This document shows, piece after piece, positions 7,595 to 16,064 of a DNA stretch of 19,313 nucleotides (position 1 is the stretch's first letter; every line of letters begins with the position of its first letter). Under the pieces are notes generated by a model. That model was not told the origin of the DNA. It saw only the letters and a program-made list of their open reading frames with translations, and did not search any database. Made by a program: the position numbers and the translations under genes. The DNA is from an uncultured Leptotrichia sp. (GTDB taxonomy: Bacteria; Fusobacteriota; Fusobacteriia; Fusobacteriales; Leptotrichiaceae), in NCBI GenBank assembly GCA_938017765.1, contig CALIJH010000087.1, forward strand, positions 1 to 19,313. Direction: 5' to 3'.

Positions 7595-9562
7595 ATGAGA
7601 GAATTGGATAAAGAAGAAAGAAACCCCAGATATATAATGTTTATATTGACGGTGGCGTTGATTTTTCTGATTTTAGTATTAAGACTGTTTTCTCTTCAGA
7701 TATTAAATGCGGCAACTTATGAAGAAAGGGCGTTACAAAACAGGATAAGGTCAAACGTCATCAAAGCCACAAGAGGAGAAATATATGACAGAGAAGGGAA
7801 ACTGCTGGCTAAAAATACTACAGGATATAAACTCATACATATTGATACAAAACAGCTGTCAAACAATGATATAGCATTGCTCAGGGAAATTCAGAATTTT
7901 GATGAAAATCAGATAGAAGAAAGACTGTCTAAAGAAAAAAAACAGCGAGCTGAAAAGATAAGAGAAACGATATCAGATATAAAAACGATCAGTCAGCTGA
8001 CAGGTTATACTACTGACTATATTATAACGAGGTTTAACAAGCAGCCACGTATGGGAATAGATAAAACAATCCTTGTTATAGAGGATTTGGACAAAAATAT
8101 AGCATTAAAAGCTGTGGAAAAAATAAAAAATAACAGAATAAATATAGTAGAATATAATAAGAGATACTATCCTGAAGATAGTATCGCTTCGCATGTAATA
8201 GGAAATGTAAAGCCTATAAGCGAAAAAGAGTATAATGAGCTGAAAAAAGACGGATATCAGAATGATGACCTGATAGGTAAGAAAGGTGTCGAAAAAGAAT
8301 ATGATAAAATAATGAAAGGACAGGACGGAGTAGAAGATGTGGAAGTGGACGTACACGGAAACGTAATAAAAGAAATAAAAAACGTTGCCAGTGTTACAGG
8401 TAAAAATGTCTATCTGTCCATTGACCTTGATTTGCAAAAATATATGACACAGGCTTTTGCAGGAAAAAGCGGAGCTTTTATAGCTATGGAAGTCAAGACA
8501 GGAAAAATAATCACTTTTGTGAGTAATCCTGAAATCAGCTTGAATTTATTAAGTTCAAGAATACCTGACGACCAATGGAACGAGCTTGTAAATTCCAAAG
8601 CAAAACCTCTTGTAAATAAAGGAATAGCAGGATTATATCCTCCGGGTTCCACTTTTAAAGCTATAACAGGACTGGGAATACTTGAAGCGGGTATTTCTCC
8701 TTATGATACGGTAATGTCCACAGGACAGTATAAATTCGGAAAATTGGTTTTTAGGGATTCCAGCAGCAGAGGATACGGGATTACAAATTTCAATAAATCT
8801 ATAGAACATTCGGTAAATACGTATTATTATGTTTTCTCGCAGAGAGCAGGAAAAGACAGGATTATAAAATATGCTAAAGAAATGGGAGTGGGAGAGAAAA
8901 CGGGAATTGATATTCCGGGAGAACAGGCTGGAGTTCTGCCTACTCCTGAATGGAAAAAGAAAAGGTTTAAGAAAAAGCAGGATAAGGTATGGCTGCCGGG
9001 AGATCTTATAAATATGTCCATAGGTCAGGGATACGTACTTATGACTCCTGTGCAGGTGCTTTCAGCTTATCAGATTATAGCCAATGACGGTGTGATGATG
9101 ATACCCACGGTTGTTGATAGATTTATTTCTTATGACGGTAAAGTTGAAATGAATAAGCCTAAAGTAGGAAGAAAAATAAATATAAGTCAGAAAAATCTGA
9201 AACTTATGAAAAATGCACTGAAATTACCTGTCAGCTCGGTCGGAGGAACTGCCAGAATTTTATATATACCTAATTATCCTGTTTCAGCTAAAACAGGTAC
9301 CGCTCAAAATACGGGATTCAGAGATAATCACTCATGGATAGCGGGATATTTCCCGTCAGACAATCCTCAGATAGTTTTTGTATCGATAATTGAAGGAGTG
9401 GGATATGGAGGAGTTGCATCAGGACAGCTGGCAAGGACATTTATTGAAAAATACAGGGACAAATACGAATTTAAAAAGAATATCCTGCCTGAACAGAAAA
9501 TAGAGACTGCCGAACAGCAGGCAGATCAAAAGACAGGTCAAAGAAAAAAAAGAAGAAGATAA
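7595..9562 (+). CDS. mrdA: Penicillin-binding protein 2 (class B transpeptidase of the elongation machinery)
   Basis: PBP2 cross-links peptidoglycan during lateral growth, working with the RodA glycosyltransferase in the rod complex. Layout: short cytoplasmic N-terminus, one membrane anchor (about 13-37), the pedestal/dimerisation domain beginning with NRIRSNVIKATRGEIYDREG (49-68), and the transpeptidase domain. All three catalytic motifs are present: STFK with active Ser352, SVN (406-408) and KTGT (566-569). The pedestal has a Lys/Glu-rich insert (about 105-135). The ~20-residue tail is Gln/Lys/Arg-rich and ends QRKKRRR. At 655 residues it is of normal size. rodA is not next to it; RNase J follows after 34 bases. 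Assignment to PBP2 rather than the FtsI class rests on the overall layout and the rsfS neighbourhood. Confidence 0.93.
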   Translation: MRELDKEERNPRYIMFILTVALIFLILVLRLFSLQILNAATYEERALQNRIRSNVIKATRGEIYDREGKLLAKNTTGYKLIHIDTKQLSNNDIALLREIQNFDENQIEERLSKEKKQRAEKIRETISDIKTISQLTGYTTDYIITRFNKQPRMGIDKTILVIEDLDKNIALKAVEKIKNNRINIVEYNKRYYPEDSIASHVIGNVKPISEKEYNELKKDGYQNDDLIGKKGVEKEYDKIMKGQDGVEDVEVDVHGNVIKEIKNVASVTGKNVYLSIDLDLQKYMTQAFAGKSGAFIAMEVKTGKIITFVSNPEISLNLLSSRIPDDQWNELVNSKAKPLVNKGIAGLYPPGSTFKAITGLGILEAGISPYDTVMSTGQYKFGKLVFRDSSSRGYGITNFNKSIEHSVNTYYYVFSQRAGKDRIIKYAKEMGVGEKTGIDIPGEQAGVLPTPEWKKKRFKKKQDKVWLPGDLINMSIGQGYVLMTPVQVLSAYQIIANDGVMMIPTVVDRFISYDGKVEMNKPKVGRKINISQKNLKLMKNALKLPVSSVGGTARILYIPNYPVSAKTGTAQNTGFRDNHSWIAGYFPSDNPQIVFVSIIEGVGYGGVASGQLARTFIEKYRDKYEFKKNILPEQKIETAEQQADQKTGQRKKRRR

Positions 9563-9596
9563 TATTAAATAAAATATAAGAAAAGGAGGTCGTTGA

Positions 9597-11465
9597 ATGT
9601 CGGAAAAAGAAAGTAAAAAAGGAAATGAAAAAGCAGATTATCCTTTTAAAAGAGACTATTCAAAAAATATTATGAATAGAACCAGAACTAAAATCCAAAA
9701 TAACGCATTGAGTCGTGAAGGACGTTTAAACGAAACAAACAACCCGCAATTTTTCCCTGACAGAAATGAAGGGACAAATGCAAAAAATGATAACAGAAAA
9801 AAAGAAGAAAAAATGTACATCATTCCTCTCGGAGGAATAGAAGAAGTCGGAAAAAATATGACAGCATTTCAATATAAAGATGAAATAATTATTGTAGATG
9901 CAGGGCTTACTTTTCCTGAGGACGAGCATTTGGGAATAGACGTAATAATTCCTGATTTCTCTTATCTGGAAAGCAATAGGGATAAGATAAAAGGACTTCT
10001 TCTGACACATGGACACGAGGATCATATAGGGGCAATTCCTTATTTGTATCAGAAATTGGGAACGGAAAACATACCGATGTATGGCGGCAGGCTGACATTG
10101 GAACTGGCAAAAGCTAAATTTGAAAAAAAAGACGCAAAACTTCCTAAAGAAAAAATAATAAAAGGAAGAAGTATTTTAAAAATATCAAAATATTTTACAG
10201 TGGAATTTATAAGTGTAACTCACAGTATTGCCGACTGTTATGCAATCTGTATAAAAACTCCCGCCGCTACAATACTTCATTCAGGAGACTTTAAAGTCGA
10301 CTTGACGCCTGTAGACGGAGAGGGATTTGACTTTGCAAGATTTGCACAGTTAGGGGAAGAAGGAGTGGATTTACTCCTTTCGGACAGTACAAATGCGCAG
10401 ATACCCGGCTTTACATTGTCAGAAAGAACCGTGGGAGAAAGCTTGAAAGAAGAATTTGCAAAAGCTAATGGAAGAATAATATTGGCGGCTTTCGCTTCCC
10501 ATGTTCATAGATTGCAGCAGATAATATACATAGCCGAAAAAAATGGCAGAAAAATAGCCATTGACGGAAGAAGTATGCTGAAAATATTTGAAATATGCTC
10601 AAATTTAGGATATTTAAAAATTCCAAAAGGAATAATGATAGATATAGATAAAGTGGAAACCCTTCCCGCAAATAAAGTCCTTATCTTATGCACAGGGACA
10701 CAGGGAGAACCTCTTGCGGCACTGTCAAGAATAGCAAACGGTTCGCATAAATATATATCGCTTAGGGACGGAGATACGGTAGTAATATCTGCAAGTCCGA
10801 TACCGGGAAACGAAAAGGCGGCTTATAAAAACATAAATCAGCTGATGAAAAGACATGCTAACGTCATATATGAAAAAGGTATCGGGATACATGTTTCGGG
10901 ACACGGCTGTCAGGAAGAGCAAAAACTGATGATAAATCTTGTAAAACCTAAATTTTTTATGCCTGTCCACGGAGAATATGTAATGTTGAAAAAACATAAG
11001 GAATCTGCCGAAGCTGTAGGAATACCTTCGAAAAATATAATACTTGCCGAAAACGGAATGAAGCTGGAGCTGACAAAATCCAGTTTTAAAGACGTAGGAA
11101 AAGTGCCGAGCGGAGTTACACTCATAGACGGATTTGGTATAGGAGATATAGGAAACGCGGTATTAAAAGACAGACAAAATTTAGCCGATGACGGAATTGT
11201 AATAATATCCATTTCCCAATATAAGACAGGAAACTTTAATAAACAGATAGAGCTTGTAACAAGGGGATTTGTATATAATAAAGACGCAGAAAGTTTATTG
11301 TCGGAAACAAAGGAATTAATCAAACTTGAGCTGGAAAATATGGAAACACAGGGTGTAAAAGAAATAGGAAAAATAAAGCAGAGATTAAAAGTCAAAGTGG
11401 GAGAATTTTTAAATAAAAAGACTGATAGGGAACCTATAATTCTTCCTATAATAATGGAGGTCTAA
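9597..11465 (+). CDS. rnj: Ribonuclease J (5'-3' exo / endoribonuclease) with an N-terminal extension
   Basis: RNase J is a zinc-dependent metallo-beta-lactamase/beta-CASP nuclease that matures rRNA and degrades mRNA. Metal-binding motifs: HGHEDH (138-143), VTHSIAD (208-214, His209) and HSGDFKVD (228-235, Asp231). LSDSTNA (261-267) marks the beta-CASP entry, and HVSGHG and FMPVHGEY lie further on. The C-terminal domain is complete. The conserved core begins at MYIIPLGGIEEVGKN (73-87), so about 70 residues rich in Lys, Asn, Glu and Arg precede it; B. subtilis J1 (555 residues) lacks these. The long start is well supported: AAGGAGGT (9583-9590) is 6 bases from ATG 9597, and nothing comparable precedes Met73. 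The extension is probably disordered and might bind RNA or a partner. yhbY starts one base after the stop. Confidence 0.96.
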   Translation: MSEKESKKGNEKADYPFKRDYSKNIMNRTRTKIQNNALSREGRLNETNNPQFFPDRNEGTNAKNDNRKKEEKMYIIPLGGIEEVGKNMTAFQYKDEIIIVDAGLTFPEDEHLGIDVIIPDFSYLESNRDKIKGLLLTHGHEDHIGAIPYLYQKLGTENIPMYGGRLTLELAKAKFEKKDAKLPKEKIIKGRSILKISKYFTVEFISVTHSIADCYAICIKTPAATILHSGDFKVDLTPVDGEGFDFARFAQLGEEGVDLLLSDSTNAQIPGFTLSERTVGESLKEEFAKANGRIILAAFASHVHRLQQIIYIAEKNGRKIAIDGRSMLKIFEICSNLGYLKIPKGIMIDIDKVETLPANKVLILCTGTQGEPLAALSRIANGSHKYISLRDGDTVVISASPIPGNEKAAYKNINQLMKRHANVIYEKGIGIHVSGHGCQEEQKLMINLVKPKFFMPVHGEYVMLKKHKESAEAVGIPSKNIILAENGMKLELTKSSFKDVGKVPSGVTLIDGFGIGDIGNAVLKDRQNLADDGIVIISISQYKTGNFNKQIELVTRGFVYNKDAESLLSETKELIKLELENMETQGVKEIGKIKQRLKVKVGEFLNKKTDREPIILPIIMEV

Positions 11466-11466
11466 A

Positions 11467-11793
11467 ATGGAACTTTCCAGTAAGCAGAGAGCTTTTCTGA
11501 AAAAAATGGCACATGAAATAGACCCTGTTGTCAGAATAGGAAAAGACGGCATAGATGATGATGTTATAGAAAGTATAGCAAATGCTGTAAAAAAAAGAGA
11601 ACTGATAAAAGTAAAAATATTGCAAAATTCGGAAGTGGAAGTTGCAAGGGAGTTGGGGAATGAGCTGGCTTCAAAGACAAAATCGGTTTTTGTCGACAGT
11701 ATAGGGAGAATATTGATTTTCTTCAAGGCTAATAACAAAGACGGAAAAATAACGAAAGAATTTAATGAGTTCAAAAAGAAAGGTAAGAAATGA
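11467..11793 (+). CDS. yhbY: YhbY-type CRM-domain RNA-binding protein
   Basis: A single CRM-domain protein of 108 residues. Family features: LSSKQRAFLKKMAHEIDPVV (3-22), the RIGKDGI loop (23-29, the GxxG-like RNA-binding turn), KKRELIKVKIL (42-52) and the closing strand SIGRILIFFKANN. YhbY/YqeI-type proteins associate with pre-50S particles and are thought to help large-subunit assembly. The protein ends in a lysine-rich tail. It starts one base after the rnj stop (GGAGG at about 11456-11460 inside rnj) and overlaps the next gene by four bases, so it is certainly cotranscribed with both. Confidence 0.95.
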   Translation: MELSSKQRAFLKKMAHEIDPVVRIGKDGIDDDVIESIANAVKKRELIKVKILQNSEVEVARELGNELASKTKSVFVDSIGRILIFFKANNKDGKITKEFNEFKKKGKK

Positions 11794-12251
11794 GTAGTGG
11801 GATAATATTTGGAAACAGATTGCTTGATGTAGCTGCAATTTCGTGTTTTCTGGCACAATTTTATAAAGTGTTCTATCCTTTGCTGAAAAGAGAAAAAATA
11901 CAGTGGGTACGTATGTTTCAGACAGGAGGAATGCCGAGTTCCCATGCATCTACAGTAGTTTCTCTGGCAACATCGGTGTTTTTACTGAAAGGAGCTGCTT
12001 CCATAGAATTTGCCATAGCTATGGTATTTTCAGGGATAGTTCTGTATGATGCGACAGGAGTAAGAAGACAGGCAGGAAAGCATGCAAAAGCACTGAATAC
12101 ACTTGTAGACAGTATAGAAAAAAGAGACGGAATTGAGATAATTAGTGAAGAATTTAAAGAGTTTTTGGGACACACTCCTCTTGAAGTGTTTTGGGGATGT
12201 ATATTGGGAATAGTCGTAGGAATATTATTTAAAGGGTATATATCAGGATAA
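11790..12251 (+). CDS. DUF212 family membrane protein (acid phosphatase/haloperoxidase-related, YuiD-like)
   Basis: A 153-residue membrane protein of the divergent PAP2 group. The signature TGGMPSSHAS (45-54) lies at the end of the first helical region, YDATGVRRQAGKHA (86-99) is the conserved central motif, and GHTPLEVFWG (127-136) closes the site before a final membrane helix. Related PAP2 enzymes remove phosphate from lipid-linked substrates, and the Ser-His and Gly-His-Thr motifs echo that active site, but the DUF212 substrate is not known to me. ATG 11790 overlaps the yhbY stop (ATGA), implying translational coupling. Confidence 0.88.
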   Translation: MSSGIIFGNRLLDVAAISCFLAQFYKVFYPLLKREKIQWVRMFQTGGMPSSHASTVVSLATSVFLLKGAASIEFAIAMVFSGIVLYDATGVRRQAGKHAKALNTLVDSIEKRDGIEIISEEFKEFLGHTPLEVFWGCILGIVVGILFKGYISG

Positions 12252-12303
12252 TTAACAGACTTCCAATAGTTAAAATAATATAAAATAAATAGAAAAATAA
12301 GAA

Positions 12304-12332
12304 TTGTGTTTTATCATTTAAGTTACTATAAT
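12304..12332 (+). promoter_or_regulatory. Sigma-70 promoter of the tlyA-ctp-rsmI-rbgA block
   Basis: TTGTGT (12304-12309), exactly 17 bases, then a perfect TATAAT (12327-12332). The predicted start near 12339 leaves a leader of about 22 bases before ATG 12361. It sits in the only gap above 70 bases inside the core block (12252-12360), which otherwise holds no gene or terminator that I can see. Confidence 0.6.
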
Positions 12333-12360
12333 TATCAATTTCAGTTTAAAAAGGAAAATT

Positions 12361-13098
12361 ATGAAAAAAAGACTGGATTTAATTCTTGTGGAAAGGGAAA
12401 TTTTTGAAACAAGGGAAAAAGCTAAAAGGGAAATAATGGCGGGCAATGTCATTGTAAATGAACAGACAGTTACTAAAGCCGGTACAAATTTTAATGACGA
12501 TGAAAAAACTGTCATAAGAATAAAAGACAGGCTGAAATATGTCAGTCGTGGAGGGCTAAAGCTGGAAAAGGCTATAAAAGTATGGGAGCTTGATTTTTCA
12601 GGAAAGACAGTCCTTGATATAGGTGCGTCTACAGGAGGATTTACAGATTGTGCATTGCAGAATGGTGCTAAAAAAGTATACAGTGTAGATGTAGGAACAA
12701 ACCAGCTTGACTGGAAACTGAGAAACGATGAAAGAGTAGTTTCCATTGAAAATATGCATATAAAAGATTTGGAACCGGAAAATCTAAAAAACGAAAAAAT
12801 GGATTTTATCGTTATTGATGTGTCATTCATTTCATTGACAAAGGTCATCCCTTATTTGAATAAATTCCTGAATACCGAAGGAAAAGTCGTAATGCTCGTA
12901 AAACCTCAATTTGAAGTTGGTAAGGAAAAAATAGGAAAAAATGGTATTGTAACGGAAGAACAGTATCATGACGAGGCAATAAAAAAAATAATTTCTTTTA
13001 TCAAAGATAATAGTTATAAATTGATAGGTGTAGAAGAATCACCTATAAGAGGAACTAAAGGAAATAAAGAGTTTTTAATGCTGATTATATCGAATTAA
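12361..13098 (+). CDS. tlyA: TlyA family rRNA (cytidine-2'-O)-methyltransferase
   Basis: TlyA-type enzymes 2'-O-methylate cytidines in 16S and/or 23S rRNA; family members are often mislabelled hemolysins. The N-terminal S4 RNA-binding domain (2-60) begins KKRLDLILVEREIFETREKA, and the linker SRGGLKL (62-68) leads to a Rossmann domain with SAM motif LDIGASTGGFTD (85-96). YSVDVGTNQLDWKLR (107-121), IDVSFISL (152-159) and LVKPQFE (179-185) give the usual catalytic Lys and Asp. At 245 residues it falls in the short TlyA class seen outside Mycobacterium. ATG 12361 has AAGGA about 6 bases upstream. Whether it modifies one or both subunits cannot be told from sequence. Confidence 0.93.
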   Translation: MKKRLDLILVEREIFETREKAKREIMAGNVIVNEQTVTKAGTNFNDDEKTVIRIKDRLKYVSRGGLKLEKAIKVWELDFSGKTVLDIGASTGGFTDCALQNGAKKVYSVDVGTNQLDWKLRNDERVVSIENMHIKDLEPENLKNEKMDFIVIDVSFISLTKVIPYLNKFLNTEGKVVMLVKPQFEVGKEKIGKNGIVTEEQYHDEAIKKIISFIKDNSYKLIGVEESPIRGTKGNKEFLMLIISN

Positions 13099-13106
13099 AC
13101 AAAATT

Positions 13107-13113
13107 TAGGAGG
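13107..13113 (+). promoter_or_regulatory. Ribosome binding site deciding the protease start
   Basis: TAGGAGG lies 6 bases before ATG 13120 but only 3 before the adjacent in-frame TTG 13117. This makes 13120 the likely start. Confidence 0.7.
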
Positions 13114-13119
13114 AAATTG

Positions 13120-14424
13120 ATGAAAAAGAACAAACTGCTGTACCTGATATTAGGATTTATACTGATAAGTATACCGGTATTTTGTACTGCTACAATAATA
13201 AAATCTGCAAGAAACGATAAAAATAGCAACGCCAATTATTCCAAAGATGTTGCTGAACTGAACAGAATAGTCGACGTTATCAACATTATTGATAATAAAT
13301 TTGTCGGAAAGGAAACACCTAATAAGGATGAACTTTATAAAGCAGCTGTAACAGGAGTGGTAAACAGACTGAACGATCCTTATTCCGAATATCTGTCCCA
13401 GGAAGATTTGAAAAACTTTTCCGAGGATATGGAGGGAGAATATGTAGGCGTAGGAATGAGTATCCAGAAGAAAAAAGGAGAAGCTCTCGAAGTAACATCA
13501 CCTTTCATAGGAAGTCCGGCGGAAAAAGTGGGAATAAAAATCGGAGATAAGATAACGAAAGTAGACGATAAGGATATATTGCCTCTTACTGCGAATGAAA
13601 CGGTAAAACTGCTGAAAGGTAAAGAAGGAACCAAAGTCAATGTCGAAATTGTCAGAGCGGGAAGAAAAGAACCATTAAAATTAACTATGACAAGAGCAAA
13701 AATAAAACTTGAAACTGTAGAAAGCAAAATGCTTGATAACGGAATAGGGTATGTGAGTCTGTTAAGATTTGGAAATCATGCAGGAGCCGAAGTTCAAAAA
13801 GCTATAGAGGGACTTCAGAAACAGGGGATGAAGGGACTTATTTTAGACCTCAGATTAAATCCAGGAGGTTCTTTGCAAGAAGCACAGGATATCTCATCAC
13901 TATTTTTAAAACAGGAGCTTATAGTTTCATTGAAATATAAAGACGGTCAGGAGAAAAAATATAACAGAACGGGTAAATATCTTGGAGATTTTCCTTTGGT
14001 AGTATTAGTAAATAAAGGTAGTGCTTCCGCTTCGGAAATAGTTACAGGAGCGATAAAAGACTATAAAAGAGGTACAATAATAGGTGAAAAAACTTTCGGT
14101 AAAGGAATTGTACAGCAAGTTTTACCTTTGAGAACAGGAGATGCTGTAAAACTGACTATCGCTCAATATTTCACACCTAAAGGAAATTATATCCATGAAA
14201 AAGGAATAGAGCCTGATATAAAAGTCCCTATGGAAGAGTTGCTTGCACTGAAAGGATATACAAATGATTCCGAACAGGCAAGAAAAAACAGGGAAAAAGA
14301 AGTCGAAGAAATACTCATAAAGGAAAAAGGAAAAGAAGAAGCTAAAAAAATCATAGCTGCGGGAGATGTACAGCTAAAAAGAGCAATAGAAGAAATGAAT
14401 AAAAAACTCGGAGTTAAAAAATAG
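13120..14424 (+). CDS. ctpA: S41 family C-terminal processing peptidase (PDZ-containing)
   Basis: A tail-specific serine protease acting outside the inner membrane, where such enzymes trim or degrade envelope proteins and can control cell-wall hydrolases. One N-terminal membrane anchor/signal (7-29) is followed by a helical region with DPYSEYLS (86-93), a PDZ domain (about 105-195, containing SPAEKVGIKIGDKI) and the S41 core with LDLRLNPGG (242-250). The catalytic set fits the CtpB spacing: Ser303 in GSASASE, Lys328 and Gln332 in GKGIVQQ. The C-terminus is a Lys/Glu-rich helix, suggesting a coiled-coil or dimerisation arm. It starts 21 bases after tlyA. Confidence 0.95.
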   Translation: MKKNKLLYLILGFILISIPVFCTATIIKSARNDKNSNANYSKDVAELNRIVDVINIIDNKFVGKETPNKDELYKAAVTGVVNRLNDPYSEYLSQEDLKNFSEDMEGEYVGVGMSIQKKKGEALEVTSPFIGSPAEKVGIKIGDKITKVDDKDILPLTANETVKLLKGKEGTKVNVEIVRAGRKEPLKLTMTRAKIKLETVESKMLDNGIGYVSLLRFGNHAGAEVQKAIEGLQKQGMKGLILDLRLNPGGSLQEAQDISSLFLKQELIVSLKYKDGQEKKYNRTGKYLGDFPLVVLVNKGSASASEIVTGAIKDYKRGTIIGEKTFGKGIVQQVLPLRTGDAVKLTIAQYFTPKGNYIHEKGIEPDIKVPMEELLALKGYTNDSEQARKNREKEVEEILIKEKGKEEAKKIIAAGDVQLKRAIEEMNKKLGVKK

Positions 14425-14456
14425 TCAGATAAAATAATTAATTACAGGAGAAAAAA

Positions 14457-15158
14457 ATGTTTTATGTTGTCGGTACACCGATAGGAAATCTGGAGGATAT
14501 AACATTCAGAGCGTTAAAAGTTCTGAAAGAAGTAGATTATATATTTGCCGAAGATACCAGAGTAACCAAAAGGTTGCTCAATCATTATGAAATAGAAAAA
14601 ACGGTGTACCAATATCATGAACATAATAAATTTCATCAAATAGAAAATATTTTAAATTTACTGAAAGATAATAAAAAAATAGCTCTAGTAACGGATGCAG
14701 GAACCCCCTGTATCTCCGACCCGGGCTTTGAGCTTGTAAATGAAATATTGAAAAAAAATATAAAAGTAACAGGAATTCCGGGAGCTTCTTCAATAATAAC
14801 GGGAGGGAGTATCTCGGGACTTGATATGCGGAGAATTGCCTACGAGGGATTTCTTCCGAAAAAAAAAGGCAGACAAACACTTTTTAATAAACTGAAAGAG
14901 GAAGAAAGAACTATAATTATACTCGAGTCTCCTAACAGAATATTGAAAACATTAAAAGATATAAAGGAATATTTGGGAGAAAGATATGTAGTGATTACAA
15001 GAGAACTTACTAAAATATATGAGGAAATTATAAGAGGAAATGTTTCTGAGATTATAGAAAAACTCGAAAAAAAATCTATCAAGGGAGAAATAGTTTTATT
15101 TATAAGGGCATTGGATGATGACGGAATATATTTGAAAAAAGAAGTAGAAGGAGAATAA
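14457..15158 (+). CDS. rsmI: 16S rRNA (cytidine-1402-2'-O)-methyltransferase RsmI
   Basis: RsmI adds the 2'-O-methyl of m4Cm1402 in the decoding centre of 16S rRNA. It belongs to the tetrapyrrole-methylase fold: YVVGTPIGNLEDITFRAL (3-20), AEDTRVTKRLL (31-41), VTDAGTPCISDPGFELV, the glycine loop TGIPGASS, and the family motif YEGFLPKKKGR. At 233 residues it is about 50 shorter than the E. coli and B. subtilis proteins because the small C-terminal domain is missing; the catalytic fold is complete. ATG 14457 has AGGAG at a normal spacing. The next gene starts one base after the stop. Confidence 0.95.
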   Translation: MFYVVGTPIGNLEDITFRALKVLKEVDYIFAEDTRVTKRLLNHYEIEKTVYQYHEHNKFHQIENILNLLKDNKKIALVTDAGTPCISDPGFELVNEILKKNIKVTGIPGASSIITGGSISGLDMRRIAYEGFLPKKKGRQTLFNKLKEEERTIIILESPNRILKTLKDIKEYLGERYVVITRELTKIYEEIIRGNVSEIIEKLEKKSIKGEIVLFIRALDDDGIYLKKEVEGE

Positions 15159-15159
15159 A

Positions 15160-16038
15160 ATGAATATAAACTGGTATCCCGGTCATATGAAAAAAACTAA
15201 AGATTTGATAGTAGAAAATTTAAAAATAATAGATTTAGTTATTGAAATATTGGACGCAAGAATTCCGTTATCGAGTAAAAATCCCGATATATCGGAACTG
15301 GCTAAAAATAAACAGAAAATAGTTGTGTTAAATAAGCTGGATTTAGTTGATACTAAAGACTTGAAAAAATGGGAAGATTATTTTCTCGAAAATAAAATGT
15401 CGGATTATTTTGTTGCCCTCAGTGTGGAAAAAGGTACAAATTTCAATGAACTGAGAAAAATAACGGACAGCATTTATTCAGAGAAACTCGAAAAAATGAA
15501 AAAAAAGGGGCTTAGAAAGACTGAACTAAGGACAATGATAGTAGGCATACCTAATGTCGGAAAATCAAAATTCATTAATAAATTTGTCAATAAAAATAAG
15601 GCAAAAGTCGGAAACACTCCCGGGTTCACAAGGGGAAAACAGTGGATAAAAATAAATGATAAATTGGAACTGCTCGATACACCGGGTGTTCTATGGCCTA
15701 AATTTGAAGACGAAAATACAGCATTTAATCTTGCCATAACAGGCTCCATAAAAGATAATGTGCTGCCTATAGAAGAAGTGGCGATGAAATTTTTTGATAA
15801 ATTAAAAATTTTAAATAAGATAGAGGACATTGTAAAAGTGTATGACCTTGAAGAATACATAGAAGATAAAAATATAAAAGAAATGGAAAATCATAAAATA
15901 CTTGAACTGCTTGAAAAACGACTGGGCATTTCCAAAAATGAGGAACATAATTATGAAACGGTAGCAAGAAGAGTGCTGAAAGATTACAGAAGCGGAAAAA
16001 CAGGGAAATTTTTTTTGGAACTGCCTGAAAGAGATTGA
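15160..16038 (+). CDS. rbgA: Ribosome biogenesis GTPase RbgA (YlqF)
   Basis: RbgA is a circularly permuted GTPase needed for late assembly of the 50S subunit in Gram-positive bacteria. The permuted order is clear: NWYPGHM (4-10), LDARIPLSSKNP (31-42), G4 NKLD (58-61), G1 GIPNVGKSK (129-137), G2 NTPGFTRG (152-159) and G3 DTPG (173-176). A helical C-terminal RNA-binding domain completes 292 residues, close to the usual length. It is one base from rsmI, so both ribosome-maturation functions are cotranscribed. A TTG within its stop region at 16035 is in frame with the next gene but has no ribosome site of its own. Confidence 0.95.
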   Translation: MNINWYPGHMKKTKDLIVENLKIIDLVIEILDARIPLSSKNPDISELAKNKQKIVVLNKLDLVDTKDLKKWEDYFLENKMSDYFVALSVEKGTNFNELRKITDSIYSEKLEKMKKKGLRKTELRTMIVGIPNVGKSKFINKFVNKNKAKVGNTPGFTRGKQWIKINDKLELLDTPGVLWPKFEDENTAFNLAITGSIKDNVLPIEEVAMKFFDKLKILNKIEDIVKVYDLEEYIEDKNIKEMENHKILELLEKRLGISKNEEHNYETVARRVLKDYRSGKTGKFFLELPERD

Positions 16039-16064
16039 AAGTATTTGGTATAAAAGGAGAAAAT

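Noticed and set aside
10910..11395. 161-codon minus-strand frame inside RNase J
   Set aside because: Antisense shadow: Ser/Phe/Ile-rich low-complexity product, no ribosome site, and the + strand protein has all catalytic motifs.
11409..11945. 178-codon minus-strand frame across yhbY and DUF212
   Set aside because: It lies opposite three well-supported genes and has antisense-type composition.
12318..12848. 176-codon minus-strand frame opposite tlyA
   Set aside because: Shadow of the TlyA frame; Phe/Ser-rich with no domain.
13117..13119. TTG start for the processing protease
   Set aside because: Only 3 bases from the ribosome site, while ATG 13120 immediately after it has ideal spacing.
16035..16064. 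TTG start giving 10 extra residues on the first glycosyltransferase
   Set aside because: No ribosome site of its own; ATG 16065 has AAGGAG and the family N-terminus begins MRVGIFSD.
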